64,000 bases of DNA from Adineta ricciae (GCA_905250025.1 CAJNOJ010000004.1:992001-1056000), one strand, 5' to 3'. Counted from the first letter of the stretch, positions 11,888 to 23,820 are shown. Translations and numbers: made by a program. The notes: a model not told the origin generated them from the letters alone.

Positions 11888-14483
11888 CTAACTGGTAGCC
11901 ATAACGACTTTTTTTGTCTGTTTATTCGGATCAAGATCGGTTGCCAGACGAATGGCAGCAAGAAGAGCCTAAATAAGAAAGAAGAGTAGTTCGAATGTAC
12001 AACTGAAACATGTTAGTTACATCTTCAGGATCCATTGCTGGAGATTTTTCTCGCAGTGCAGGTGATCGAGCAGGTGGTTGAGGCTGAAAAACATGAAAAT
12101 ACGTTCGATAAAATCAATTCAGACATCTTAATGATATCATCTACCGGAAGATTAGCGTAAGTAGCCGGGGGTGGCGGTCGTTTCGGTTTTATTTCCTAAA
12201 AACAGAGGTAAAAATTCCTAGAAAGTTTTCGTTTCACAATCACATACCGGCGTTGTTCCTGCTAGTGGTGTCCGTGGTGGTGTTGCCTAATACAAGAGAT
12301 GGATGATTTCCAGATGTGCAATCAGAAAGCTACTTACTGGTTTCTTCTTCACGTGAGCATATTCCGCTGCTTGTATCGTTTCCTCTTCGTATTTCTAAAC
12401 AAAAGTTAATTGTTAGAAAATTGAAAAACTCAGTGATCATATCGAACAGCAAATTCATGCATCGTGTGTTTCTTATGTAATTATCATTCATTATTTACCT
12501 TAAGAACTAGTCCTAGAGAAAGTCGATAGATTTGTTGTTACCTGTCGGAAGAAAAAGTGTGAATGCATACCTCCGGAATTGTTATGTGATGCGTTTGAAA
12601 AAATGGTTCGACACTGTGTGCATGTGGAAATTGTCGATTGCTTTCATTTGCTGCTGAAAAAGATTGAAATTCAATCCAATGGATGTCATCAATGAAAACT
12701 TACAAATATTGAGACTTTTCGACATGCGTTTACTAATCGATCGTTCAAAGTCAGGATTTGGTCGATCAAGTAACAATTGTCGCGTTTGATGATACGTATA
12801 TGTTCCTGTATAACGAAATGTCGAATTGAATCGTGGTAGTAATGGTCGTTTGCGAATTTCTTCTGGTCGACGAAGCCTGCATAAATGGAAAACAAATGAA
12901 TCAAATAACCGAATATTTCAAATCAAATCGTACCGAAAGAAAGCATGATGCTCAACCGCAATTTTCCAGAGCATTTTTGCAGCACGGTAGGTAGGTAATT
13001 TGAATCCAATTGTACTTTCGTATCGATCGAACTAGAAGAAATGGTTCAGAGATATTTTCATGAATGAAAACAGAACTTACATCACTTGGTCGAAGTTTAA
13101 TGAAGAAATATTTTCGTTTATAAGATATTTTTAGTATTTTGGGCCAAGCAAAACGATTGATTCGTAATTTATCACGATAGATTAATATTCCATTCGCTGA
13201 AACGCCAATATTGATATCAACATTTTCCGAATCCTAGATGTAATGTCACAGATCAATCATCGGTTCGTTCTTTCTCGAATAAACATACCTGTGCAGGATG
13301 TAGATCAACGCCATACATAGCTAATTTCTTTGCATTTTCAAGAAAATGTAAATCAGCAGCATTTGGTGGTTGACCTTTATGTCGACGATGTTGTTCGTGG
13401 ATACGTTTTAACAATTCATCATCTTGTACAGGTGCAAATTGAAGTTCTTTGAGATAATCCGATGTTAAACCATGATCTGCTTCATTGTAATCTCCCAACT
13501 CAGCTTGCGCTGTGTACGAACCTAACAACGCATAAGTTACAAATGAACACGGCAGTCTATAGACACAAAAAAGATAATCATGAGATGTTCATTAACTGTT
13601 TGATATAACTGACTTTCCAGAGAGAATATCGTGTCGTAATTGAAGACATAGTTGGTATCTAATAACAAATTCAAGATACATTTCATTCTTTTGTGTATCC
13701 ATGTTACCTGGTTATATCTTCTTGAAGTAAGATTGGTTCAGGTGGGTAAAATTTCACTTGTAGATAGAAAATTGGTTGAACACCTAAAGCGAAAATATTC
13801 GTACGTCATATGATTTCAATCACGACTTCTACCTTTCAATTGACTTTTGACACGTTTATCAATATCCAACCAACACTGAAAGTATTCAAATTAGAATCCA
13901 TTTGTTGAAGTGAATGGTTTTGTACTAACTTTATTATTTTCGTTGTCAGAAAAAGTTAGACCGAAGTAATCCTTCTCTTCCAGGCGCATGTTATCACATA
14001 CACGAGTAAATAACATTTTGCCCGTATCATCTTTCTGAAAACAAATTCACCATGAACGAACAACGGCGTTTCAATCAAACAAAACATACGTTTAAATCAA
14101 CATATTCTTCCGTATCGTCCAACATGATGATTCGTGCTTTTGATTTGTTAACCGGTTGCATTGTGATAACATGCTTATTCGATGAAACTGATTGAACATT
14201 TTTCGATTTTTTACTCTAAACGGCTAAAAAGTTTATATCGAATGCATTTTTCGTTTTACGCTTACCTTTTTCTTGCTTTCGTATTCTATAACGGGTTGTA
14301 GATTTTGCTGAGCATCGTCATCGTATTGAAATGAACCGCTTAATCGATCTGTATCAAAATGATTTGCATCGACCATCGATCCAATCTGTAGCTAAATATA
14401 AGAATTCGTTGAAAAAGTGTTGAAAAGTCTCAGAATCTCACATTTGGAATGTCCTGACTGGTAGATCGAACGAATTCTGTCAT
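11888..14483 (-). CDS. EPB41: Protein 4.1 orthologue (FERM, FA and CTD)
   Basis: Cytoskeletal linker that ties membrane proteins to spectrin-actin. Predicted 542 residues in 17 small exons; all intron phases agree from ATG 14483 to TAG 11888. A Ser/Lys-rich N-terminus of about 80 residues is followed by the FERM domain: F1 ([15 protein letters not shown]), F2 ([37 protein letters not shown]) and F3 ([42 protein letters not shown]). The FERM-adjacent segment follows ([20 protein letters not shown]), then a Pro-rich linker encoded by tiny exons (39-63 nt). It ends with a short 4.1 C-terminal domain ([21 protein letters not shown]). The spectrin-actin-binding segment of vertebrate 4.1R is not evident. 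The 176-nt intron at 12395-12570 is long for this gene and hides a possible cassette exon. Confidence 0.93.
12499..12541 (-). other. Possible cassette exon with in-frame stop in the protein 4.1 gene
   Basis: A 43-nt segment bounded by a CAG acceptor and a GTAAAT donor inside the long intron after exon 12. Read in phase it adds 13 residues and then TAA, giving an isoform without the C-terminal domain. This is inferred only from splice-site appearance and intron length. Confidence 0.3.
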
Positions 14484-15070
14484 GTTGATATATCTCAATG
14501 AACTTTTAGTGATCGATTCAATCGAATTAATCCATCGGTCAAAAGGCATTTCACCAATGAATTTTCATTTGTAAAATATTCGCACGAGAAAACCATAAAT
14601 TCAAATGAATTTTTCACAAAAAAAGATTCTTTTACTCATCCAACGTATTTTTCATACGAACCTAGAACATCGTATAGATGTCGCCAGATGCTAAGTCATT
14701 TTCTGCTAGATAGATTTGCCTGGTAGATATAAAAGATGATTACCAAACTTCATAGAATATTTATAGATGAGAAAAGACATCGATTCAATACTGCAATCTG
14801 GAAATCATTATTATGCTTGATATACGTTGATCTCTGCAGGTAGGCAAGAAAATCAAAACGCCCTCGCATTAGGATTTTCTCTGTGAATCTCTGTTTTTAG
14901 AGTACAACCTTTGAGACAGAGAGAGAGAGAGAGATAAATCTCTTTAGCTTCTGAGTATTTCTCAACAATCTAATCTCAGCTTTGCACATTTAACACCCAA
15001 AGAATAAGAGATGCGTTCTTGTCAGTTGCACTTTGACTTTTTCAGATCCAAAGATTCATTTAGTTACACA
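14484..15070. promoter_or_regulatory. Divergent intergenic region, protein 4.1 / peptide precursor
   Basis: Separates the minus-strand 4.1 gene from the plus-strand peptide gene, so it should hold both promoters. A GA dinucleotide run lies at about 14917-14934. No exon is visible, and no core promoter element can be assigned with confidence. Confidence 0.45.
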
Positions 15071-15426
15071 ATGTATATCTTTCTCCTTCTCTCATTAATA
15101 CTTTTACCATTAGTTAATGCTGAACAACCTCGGACAAAATTTGACAACAACGACGAACTGATCATGCATCGTTCAGGCGCGGTCAATTACTTATGTAAGT
15201 GTTTTTTGTCATGAATAATCCTTTCTTGATTCCGATGTTTTGAACTTCAGTTGGTTATCCAATGAGACCATATCAACATCCATTGGCAAACCCAACAATG
15301 GATCGATCATTCGGCAATGGTGATGATCAACAACAGCAACAACGTGGTAAACGGATCTATTGGGAGAACCTTGCTTTTCAACCAGCCGATTACAATAAAG
15401 CCAAAAATCCAAAAAGATCGAAATAA
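15071..15426 (+). CDS. Secreted neuropeptide-like precursor
   Basis: Predicted 99-residue prepropeptide in two exons (15071-15194, 15251-15426; 56-nt intron, phase 1). The start at 15071 places a clean signal peptide (MYIFLLLSLILLPLVNA) at the N-terminus; an upstream in-frame Met at 15011 is possible. The rest is short and hydrophilic, with a QQQQQ run directly before Arg-Gly-Lys-Arg. GKR is the classic site for dibasic cleavage with C-terminal amidation. The final peptide (IYWENLAFQPADYNKAKN) ends at a second basic cluster (PKRSK). I do not recognise a known peptide family. Size, signal peptide and processing site support a secreted peptide precursor, but the receptor and function are unknown. 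A poly(A) signal follows at 15533. Confidence 0.68.
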
Positions 15427-15896
15427 AAACTGACCTTGTTTTCTTTTGATATAGTCACAACATTCAAAAGAATTACTGGAAAAATTCTCTTAAATTCTAT
15501 CTTTTCTGTTCGATTACACATATGTGTATTTTAATAAAGACATAAGTTCTGCAAAAAGGAGCAGCAATTCATGTTTTATGTTCGTATGCGAGATATACAA
15601 AAACTGAAGGATAAAGTACTTTATATTAGACAGTGATTGTATATAGAGACGTAATAGATCTTGAAATAAATGACCCTGAAATCGGTAGGTAAGATTACGT
15701 TGTACAGTCGAGAATGATCAACAGTATGATGAAACACTATTATTCAAGTGAATTTCGCTGTCGACGGCATTTGTGATTAGTTTGAAAGTTATTTTCGAGC
15801 TTCTCCTTTATTTTTATTCTCATAAAACCGGCTCTATTGCAATAATAAAAACGATATTATTTACATAAGAAGAAGAAATGAAGCACCATGGAATAA
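15427..15896. other. Convergent 3' region, peptide gene / EVI5
   Basis: Holds the 3' ends of the peptide gene (plus) and the EVI5 gene (minus). Apart from the AATAAA at 15533-15538 and A/T-rich runs I see nothing that looks like a gene. Confidence 0.5.
15533..15538 (+). other. Poly(A) signal of the peptide precursor gene
   Basis: AATAAA about 107 bases after the stop codon, the first canonical signal downstream of the gene. Assigned by position only. Confidence 0.55.
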
Positions 15897-18800
15897 TTAA
15901 TCAATCGATGTTGCTGACGATTGTGAAGATGCGAGTGTCGGAAAAAGGGAAGGTGTAGATTGACGAAGTCGATGATTTGATGAAATGAATGAACTTGGAG
16001 ATAAAACAATAGACGATGAACTCAACCGTTGATTTACTGATGTCGATAATGGAGAGATTAAACACTCATCTTCACTTTCTTCGTAATCAAGACGACGTGG
16101 ATCCGTCGACGTCGAATGATTCCGATGGATCGTTGGCAGCAAACGCAGACGCATCACCTAGAATGAGTTATCAAACGAGTTAGTGAGATTCAAACGACGA
16201 AAACAAGCAATTAAATGTTTCTTCGGTTAATAGTTATCAGCACGAGAGCGCAAAATCTCACTCGGATCATCTTCGTCAATAGTATCACTTCTCGGCCATG
16301 AGATAGTTGCCGATAACAGAACGGGACGTTTCAAAGGCAGCGAATTACTACGTGTAAGACGTGTACGTCTTACCTGTGAACGAAAACAAATGAATTATCG
16401 TAGAGCAGCAATCGAAAAAAAGAAAACCAGAGCTTGAAATACTCATGGATCGAAAAGAAAACTTCGGCTGGAAGAGAATTGTTTAGAGAAATTTCTTCGA
16501 AATAGAATACGAACCTCATCTTGTAATTCGAGAAGTTTCTCTTGAAGATCTCGGTTGTCCATAATTTGACCACGTGTGATTAATTCTTGATTCTAAATTT
16601 CGAATCGTAAGAAACGGTTGGAAAGGAATATTTCTTACTTGAACTTCGAGCTCCGCTATTCTTTGACGCAAATCTCCAATCGCTTGTGTACTCTCAGCTT
16701 CACGGATTCGTAACATCATGGAATCTTCTTTTAGCTAAAAAGACAAATCGTTCGATCCGAAAGGAAACGAAAATGTGTTCGTCTTTACTCGTAATTCTCC
16801 GTCATGCATTTGATTTTTCGTTTCGTTTAACTGCGCTCGTAACTCCTGTTCACGTACTCGTGATTCATCTAATTCCAAGCGCATCCGTTGAATTTCATCA
16901 TCTTGCCGTTTGATTTGATTATATATAACTTGTTTCTGTGTTTCTAAATCCATGATCTGCTGGGAAAGAGCCTTATTATCACAATCGGTTTGAGCTTCAC
17001 GCATTTTCAACGATAACAATTCATGAGCAATCAAATCATAAGCATCATTAGACTCATTGGCTTGATTACTCTCACGGAGAGTTTTACATGTACTATCATG
17101 TAATTGCCATTCGCGATTAAGATCTGCTATGCGCTGTCGAAGTTCATTCATACTGACTTGAGCTTCAGCATCGCGCATTTTGACTAATGTTAATTCTTCT
17201 TGTAACGCCGCTATTTCGATGTGAGGCGTTGATTGCAAGTTACGATTCTCCTACGAATAAGAAACATGATGACCTGTACGAAGATAAGACTTTTGATTTA
17301 CCATGTTTAATTTCTCTACTGTTTCACGTAGCATCTCTAATTCTGTTGGACTGGTTAACTGAACAGAATTGTGACCGGATGAGGAGAACGTTGTATTCTT
17401 AAGTTTCTCATCTAATTGTTTTTTTAAAGTACAATTTTCACGTTTCAATTGATAAGATTCTTCGGCATATTGCGCATTGGATACTTGTCCTTCAATTAGA
17501 CGATTTGCTAATGTTGCACTTTCCTTGACAAAACAAAAATACGACAACGAACACGATAGTTAAATCACTCATCAAGCTAATGATCCATGAAACATACTTT
17601 CTCCAGATTTTCCACTCGTTGTTTCAATAAGCGATTTTCATTTCGTAATCTCTAAATAAAGACAACAGTTTGACCTACAAACAGAAGGTATTTACTGAGA
17701 TATACATACTCGAACTTCAATCTGCTCTTCTTGCTCTTCTTTACGAATAATATTGTATTCTTTTTCTAATCTATTCACAAGAAAATTGTCATGAGTTCGA
17801 TTTCAATTCATCATGGATGTGTTTTATTACATACTTTTTCATCTTTTTACTATTATATTGCACAGAAAAAGCACGTTGGAATAGAGATTCATGATCCGTT
17901 TCATGTTTGATTGGTACGTCCTTTTGAAAGTACTAAAATGCAACACAAAAGAGAATCGAAGTTGATCATTACGAACAAAAGTATACAGGCGACTACTTAA
18001 TGATTCACAAGTAAACTGATGATTGAACACACATTACTCTCCTTTGTTCTCCTTTCTATTGTGAGCAGTTAGACTTACAGACGTGACAGCAGACACCGAA
18101 CCTTGGACACTTTTCAAAGTCTGTGTACAATGTTCGACTAGTCGATCTTGAACTGCATGTAAACGTCGGTCCATACGTGTAAATTAACACGAAATATGAG
18201 GTAGAAGCATCTATATAAAACGTCTATTTCTTTCTCTTCGTTTTTTCCTCGAAATTGCAAATGTCTTCTTTCTCTCTCCTCCTCCGTTTCTCTCTCGCGC
18301 GCGTTTCGAACAGAACAAAAACGTGTGCACACATACACAATCATCGCAGCAACGATGGTGTCATTTACTCTCTCTCTCTCCCTCTTTTTCTCTATTCTAT
18401 TCCCTGTCGAATCGCAACATATTTGGTACACATATCTATAATACCAATACTGTAGTAATACACACATACACATATACTCAAATCGATTTTGTGCGATGCT
18501 TCCGGCTTGATTTTTTTCGTCCGTATCTCTCTCTCTCTCTGTTCTTGTTTCACATTTCGACAAGAAAATATCACTATGTGAAAGGTGTTAACAATACAAT
18601 TACACACAATAACATGACCAACAGCTGCCGTTTAAAGGCTTATCATTTCGTTTCACTAAAAAAAGGATTTGAGATGAAGAAAAATAGATTACATACTTTC
18701 AACATATCATCCATACATAAAAGCATTAAATGATCTTGATGAATTTCGAGTAGAGCAATGCCCATACGGAATATAATCTCGATACCCTGGAATGAATTTT

Positions 18801-20060
18801 CATTTACTAATCTATGTGGAGTAAAAACACGAGTCGTACTTCACTCAAAAATAAATCCATTGTTCGACATGCAACAATAAATGGAAATTGATTTGTAAAT
18901 AAGGTTAAGAACCAACTGGATGCATAGGTCGATGTACTAAAATTTTCGACTTGAAAATGTCGATAAAGATCTGGAAGAAATTCCTATGAAAAGAAAATCT
19001 GTTCACTAGGACATGCTTCCATAACAATGTTAAAATACCTGAATCATTGTCTCGAATTGAAAGATACATAAGCCCAAATAAAACATATCTGGTTTGTACA
19101 TATCGCGCATACTCAAATCTTGCATCATCGAGACTAACACAGCAAAAGCGTCTTCCTCCGGCATCTAGCAAACAAACATGTCAGTCAATGAGAAATATTT
19201 GTCATTGTTTCACTTACATGCATCAATAATAATCCAACAATAAATCCAATACCTTGACAATAACCCACTTCTCGATCGTATAACGAGTATGCCTAGAAGT
19301 AACCGATGACAGTCTTTAGAATTACCTATGTCGACAGAACAAACTTTAATAACATTGAATAGACGCTCTTGTCCAATGCCATGTTTTTCTTTGAAGAACT
19401 CGTGATCGGGATATGTACGAGAAATATCTCGACGAATAACTTTCTCGCATGGCGAAGTCATTTTCATATACTCAGCATATTTGCCTTTCACATGCGATGT
19501 TTCAACTTTACCTAAACATTGCCAAAGCAATGGACGAAAATGAATGGGAACACCAGCTCGAATCATATCCTAAACAATAACAAGAATATTCTCACACATG
19601 AAAACGTTTTCACTTTCATCAATATACCTTTATCCATTGCGGCTTCTTTTTCATATAAGTTGTCCAATTATTGATGATTTTATTCCATACACTCCATTCA
19701 CTTTCAAGATTACCTGTAGATAGAACTCAATCAACATGAAGATAATCTATGATCTACTCATCCTACCGTCCGTGTCGATAGTTAAATTGCTTACATCACT
19801 GGAAATCGAATCTTGTCGTAATTGTTTATGATGTAATTCCGGTGATTTTGGATGTCCTGTGTGATTCGTTTGAGTTGAATTTGCAGGAGATTTAGTGTCA
19901 TACTCGATACGTCTTTTGAAAAGAAACAGAGAGAAAACGAAATGTTGAAAAAAAGAAATCATTGTATTTACCGATTCTCTTCTTCGAGTCGTTTCAACAA
20001 TTCAATATCATCATTAGTCATATTAACTACAGGCAATTGTTCAGATGAGGATTGGGTCAT
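15897..20060 (-). CDS. EVI5: EVI5-type TBC Rab GTPase-activating protein
   Basis: Rab GAP with a TBC domain followed by a long coiled coil, as in EVI5/EVI5L (regulation of recycling endosomes and cytokinesis). The start at 20060 (MTQSSSEQ) is the first clear Met. TBC spans about residues 108-327: the arginine-finger motif [15 protein letters not shown], the glutamine-finger motif [25 protein letters not shown] and [13 protein letters not shown]. Residues 350-700 are coiled coil ([37 protein letters not shown]), closely matching vertebrate EVI5. The main model has 17 exons and about 744 residues if the 112-nt exon 16262-16373 is included (stop at 16087). Skipping that exon opens a different frame, Ser-rich, that ends at 15897 (about 770 residues). 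The intron between exons 8 and 9 (17933-18696) is about 760 nt and carries an alternative first exon. An additional 5' exon is possible at 20236-20327. Confidence 0.92.
18079..18174 (-). other. Putative alternative first exon inside EVI5
   Basis: A 96-nt open segment starting with ATG at 18174 ([18 protein letters not shown]) and ending at a strong GTAAGT donor. It has no usable 3' splice acceptor at its 5' edge, so it cannot be an ordinary internal exon. It leaves in phase 0 and would join exon 9 (YFQKDVP) in frame, giving a coiled-coil-only isoform without the TBC domain. The ~500 bases upstream are rich in CT runs, as a promoter might be. Inferred from sequence only. Confidence 0.5.
18230..18545. 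repeat. CT-rich low-complexity tract in an EVI5 intron
   Basis: Repeated TCTCTC runs (for example 18368-18380 and about 18525-18540) with CA/TA-rich stretches between them. This makes the intron about ten times longer than its neighbours. It could serve as promoter or 5'UTR sequence for the internal first exon. Confidence 0.6.
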
Positions 20061-21418
20061 TCGTTTTTCTTCTCGATCAAACTGTACAGACAACGCAATG
20101 ATGACAATATAGAACAGAAAGAAAGAAAATGGGGAAGAGGAGAAAAAAAAACATGATCGAACATGACAATCTATTTGGATTGATGAATAAAAATGGAGGT
20201 TGAAGACGAATAAATGACATCATCAACACACCTACACAACAATCCAATGCATGATTAAACTTTTTCGCTTCTTCCTCACTGACAAAATTAATTGAATTCG
20301 ATGGACAATAAAAGGGTATACTTTTATCTATAGACTATACAAATTTACCCTTTCAAACAGATTTACTTCTTCTGTACATTCGCATGTCCCATTAACACTT
20401 TTCTTCTTCTTCTTCTTTAAGACACATATTCATATGCTTTTGTTTCTTAGAACATGCAAAACTACTATACAATTAAATAAATGAGAAGTAAATACAAAAT
20501 AGTTGTCTATATTTAAGGTCGTCAGTTCAAAAGGATGACACATCTACTGCGAAAAGTGTAATTTGTCAATCGATCGCAGGCTTTTAGCAATAAGAATGAA
20601 GGATAAACTCGTTAATTAAGAAATATCAACTTATTCAAGACATCTTTACCGTTACGTTGAGGACAAACAAAACGAAGAAGCGCATAGAAATGTAGAAACT
20701 GACTTGCACATTTTTTTCTCACGAGTCGCATATTTTTTTTCTTCTACTCTTTTCTCTCTGCTTTTTTTACCTTCAAACACCGCATTGCATTGCAATCCTT
20801 TCTCTTCCTGTCACCTGTGACGGTCGAGCTAATGCACGTATCGTGGCAATTCTCGACGTAGTGTTGCTTCTCGCACATGTCATGTAAATCAAACAAGAAA
20901 AAGACGCAAACAACACAGAGCTAAAGAAACTATTCGATACATATATATAGGATTCTTGAGCAAGAGAAAAACTGTTCCGGTATTGATTAGAAAACGGAAG
21001 AAAATAAATTAATCGATCCCCAGGGAAATATCACATTTGATCAGTCGATGTATTTATGATTAGCTTGAACATCGCTTCACAGAGCAAATTCATATGAAGA
21101 AAAGAATAGTTCTTTTCGCATGTCCATGATAACGGATGGAATTCTTTGATCATATGCAGTTTCTTTGTACATATGTCAATATTTAGTCAGATTTCTTGTA
21201 AAATGACGTTGTCTATAGGGTATGTCAAGAAATGAAAATGATCTGAGAATAGAAAAGAAGAAATCCTCAAGGTATTACATTTAATCTTGAAGCATTAGAA
21301 TCAAATGATTTCTTTTAGTTCGTATCGAACTATTTGCAGGATTATTCTTCGTATAAATACACATGTATATATATATACACACACACACATGAATGGAAGG
21401 AACAAAGCGAAATAAAAA
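20061..21418. other. EVI5 upstream region
   Basis: Between the EVI5 start and the last exon of the hydrolase gene (both minus). A possible 5' exon of EVI5 lies at 20236-20327: it is open for 30 codons (includes SEEEAKKFNHAL), has an AG acceptor and a GT donor, and would join in frame to codons just upstream of the chosen Met. Beyond that I see only A/T-rich sequence, a TTC repeat near 20402-20418 and a TA/CA dinucleotide run at about 21366-21389. Confidence 0.45.
21366..21389. repeat. TA/CA compound microsatellite
   Basis: A TA run passing directly into a CA run, read from the sequence, shortly downstream of the hydrolase gene's 3' end. Confidence 0.85.
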
Positions 21419-23103
21419 TTACACCTTTGGTTCATAAAAGGTCAACCAATATATCAAGCTAAGTAGATTTGCTGTAACTATTAGCGAATGAATAGGTAAT
21501 CCGAAGCCGGAATCATATGGTATGCCGTTTTTTGGTTCGTTAGGTACTGTAATACCAATACCACCGTGATGAGCAGCCCGGTCAAGTTGTAACTTATGTT
21601 CTCGGACAAAACGACGTGCACAGAGTGTCTTATAGACACATGTAATCGAATGACGAAGGCCGCTAAACAAAATCGAGAACAGTTAAGAATAGATTTTGAG
21701 TAAATTATCTTTACTTTAAACAACCGAGTAGCAGAATACTTTGGAAGGTCAAACTGAATGTTCCTAGTTTCATATTTGTTAAACCAATCAACGAAAAGAC
21801 GATGTATAAAACCGTTCCAAAACCTACACCCTAGAAAACTCAGAGCAATAAGAAATTCTTCAAAAGAATTTTGAGTTTACTTTGAAAAAGCCCATTAGAT
21901 CATGCACGAAACAATGTGTACGATGTTGACAACATTGTTCAACCGCTTGAATTTCCGTTGCGTAATCTGTTGGAATTTCACGTTTAGATTTTGCCGTGGA
22001 TTCATTTTTACAAACTGTTTCGAACTTATCTATAAATACTCTACTAATTAATACGTAAATTTCATCTTACTCTCTTACGAAATAATTCTTTATTGATTTC
22101 ATTTGCAAATTCATTTTGTAGACCATGACCAGCATTATCGAGCTTGATTAAACGACATCCAAGCACCTAGAATAGAATCGGAGATGTTGTTGAGGTCTAA
22201 ATTAAATTCAACGACTAACACGTTGAAGTATATAAGAATTGGCTTCTCGCACGAGTCGATCTTCCGTGCCAACCATAATTAAACATTTGAATGGTGAATA
22301 GCGAATTTTAAGTAATTCAGCATAACTAACATAATGTCTGCAAACAGCTGCAAGATGTCCGATCAATCCGACCACAGATGGACGAATACGTTTACGAAAT
22401 CGTTCCAGGTGATAATCATAAAAGGACTAAAACAAAACTTCCTTATTTCCAAAAACAAAAGAAGTATCGTCTCTCACTTTTCGTATTTCAGAATTACTAA
22501 GCGTATTTCGAGCATAGAGCATTTGTAAAACGTTTTCTACAATTGTATGTTCATCTTTTAAGAAGATTGACTGCATAATATGATATACTCCGATCAACGG
22601 AGCTTGACCCGAAAGACCACCGGCATGTGTCGCTAGGAGTGTCAATGAACGAATTCGTTCTGGTGCTAGAACGGCGAGTTCAAGTGCGATCATTCCACCC
22701 ATAGATATTCCAACAACATGACATTGTTTCCATTGGAGATGATCGATGAGTCCTAAAGCATCTTTGGCCATTTGTGACGTTGAATAATGCAGACATAATG
22801 GCGATGACGATCGACCACACCCACGATTATCGTAAGTAACGCACTATAAATATACAACATAGATTCGTCGCGAAAAAATGTTACAACGTACTTGATATGC
22901 TGGTTTTTCTGTGAAAAATGCAGTCTAAAAGATATATAGTAGAGATAGAAAACAAAAGCCTCGTATATGTTTACCTGATGACACCATGCAGCACCTTCAG
23001 TTAATAAACCCATGATAAATAAGATTTTATTTTCACCAGATCCGAAAAGTTCATAGTACAAACGTAAGTTTTGACTCGATGCAGGCAATGTGACATAAGG
23101 CAT
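21419..23103 (-). CDS. Alpha/beta hydrolase with disrupted hydrophobic tail
   Basis: Alpha/beta-hydrolase fold enzyme. Exons 22975-23103, 22892-22924, 22478-22843, 22220-22426, 22079-22166 and 21881-22029 splice in phase to give 324 residues. The nucleophile elbow is GISMGG (Ser101), with an oxyanion-side motif VTYDNRGCGRSS before it, acid Asp232 in MVGTEDRL and His259 in NAGHGL. A linker with TAKSKREIPTDY and a Cys/His-rich CCQHRTHCF follows. The next exon begins with a membrane-like segment (GVGFGTVLYIVFSLIG) but then meets TAA at 21779-21781, giving 340 residues. One base out of register, the same exon runs on (MKLGTFSLTFQSILLLGC) and splices correctly into a last exon ending at 21419. So the tail appears frameshifted. 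Substrate is not predictable; lipase/esterase-type activity is the family default. Confidence 0.82.
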
Positions 23104-23820
23104 GTTTTTACTACTAGAATTTGAATCCTAATCTAACAAAGTTAGTTCGCACTATGAAGTTTATAGATGATTACTCATTAAATGAATACTATTGGTTAAT
23201 AAAAACATCCAGTGGAACTTTAGTATCTCGAAATCGTCCATAAACAACTTATTCAAATAGATCGAGCTATGAATTTGTTCAATGCACCTCTGCTTCCGTC
23301 GAGAAGTCAATCGATTAAAAAATATGTAATATTTTCATTTAACCAATGAAAAAAAACTTAAAGTATGATGCATAGAAGACATGCAGAATTGTACGGCGCA
23401 CTTGTGTGTTGACTGATTTAGAACAAATTTCAATCGATAAAGAAGAAAGTTCATTTTTATTGTCAATATTTTGTGATTTTTATAAAGATTCTCATCCGTT
23501 TCTAACATACTCTTATCGATACTTTGGAAGAGATCCTCATGTATTCTCGATATCACATAAGAATTGGAATAAGATAGTATCAAGAGCACGGCTGTTTTAA
23601 CAACTGTGACAAGAAAGAGTTTGAAAATGCTGAATATTATGTTTAAAAGCAAAATGACGTTTGTACTTCGCAGACATTCAAACTTTACGTCCAAAATTTT
23701 ATGTACTCAGAAAATTATAGATTTGCCTCTCGTAAATCTGTGAAAAAAGTGGAGGTATAAGAGCACATTAAGAACTCTTTTCTTTCCGTTTTACTTCGTC
23801 AGTTGACAAACACTGAACAA
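23104..23820. other. Intergenic, hydrolase upstream region
   Basis: Upstream of the hydrolase gene. Frames of about 60-120 codons exist on both strands over 23335-23700, but they overlap each other, are rich in Leu/Ile/Phe/Ser and lack recognisable motifs or splice partners, so no gene is called. Confidence 0.4.

Noticed and set aside
18255..18733. Overlapping plus- and minus-strand frames in CT-rich sequence
   Set aside because: Composition is low complexity (Ser/Leu/Phe or Arg/Glu runs from dinucleotide repeats); it is intron of EVI5.
23335..23694. Minus-strand 119-codon frame with hydrophobic stretches
   Set aside because: An opposing frame overlaps it, no motif is recognisable, and A+T-rich DNA readily gives Leu/Ile-rich frames; kept as intergenic.
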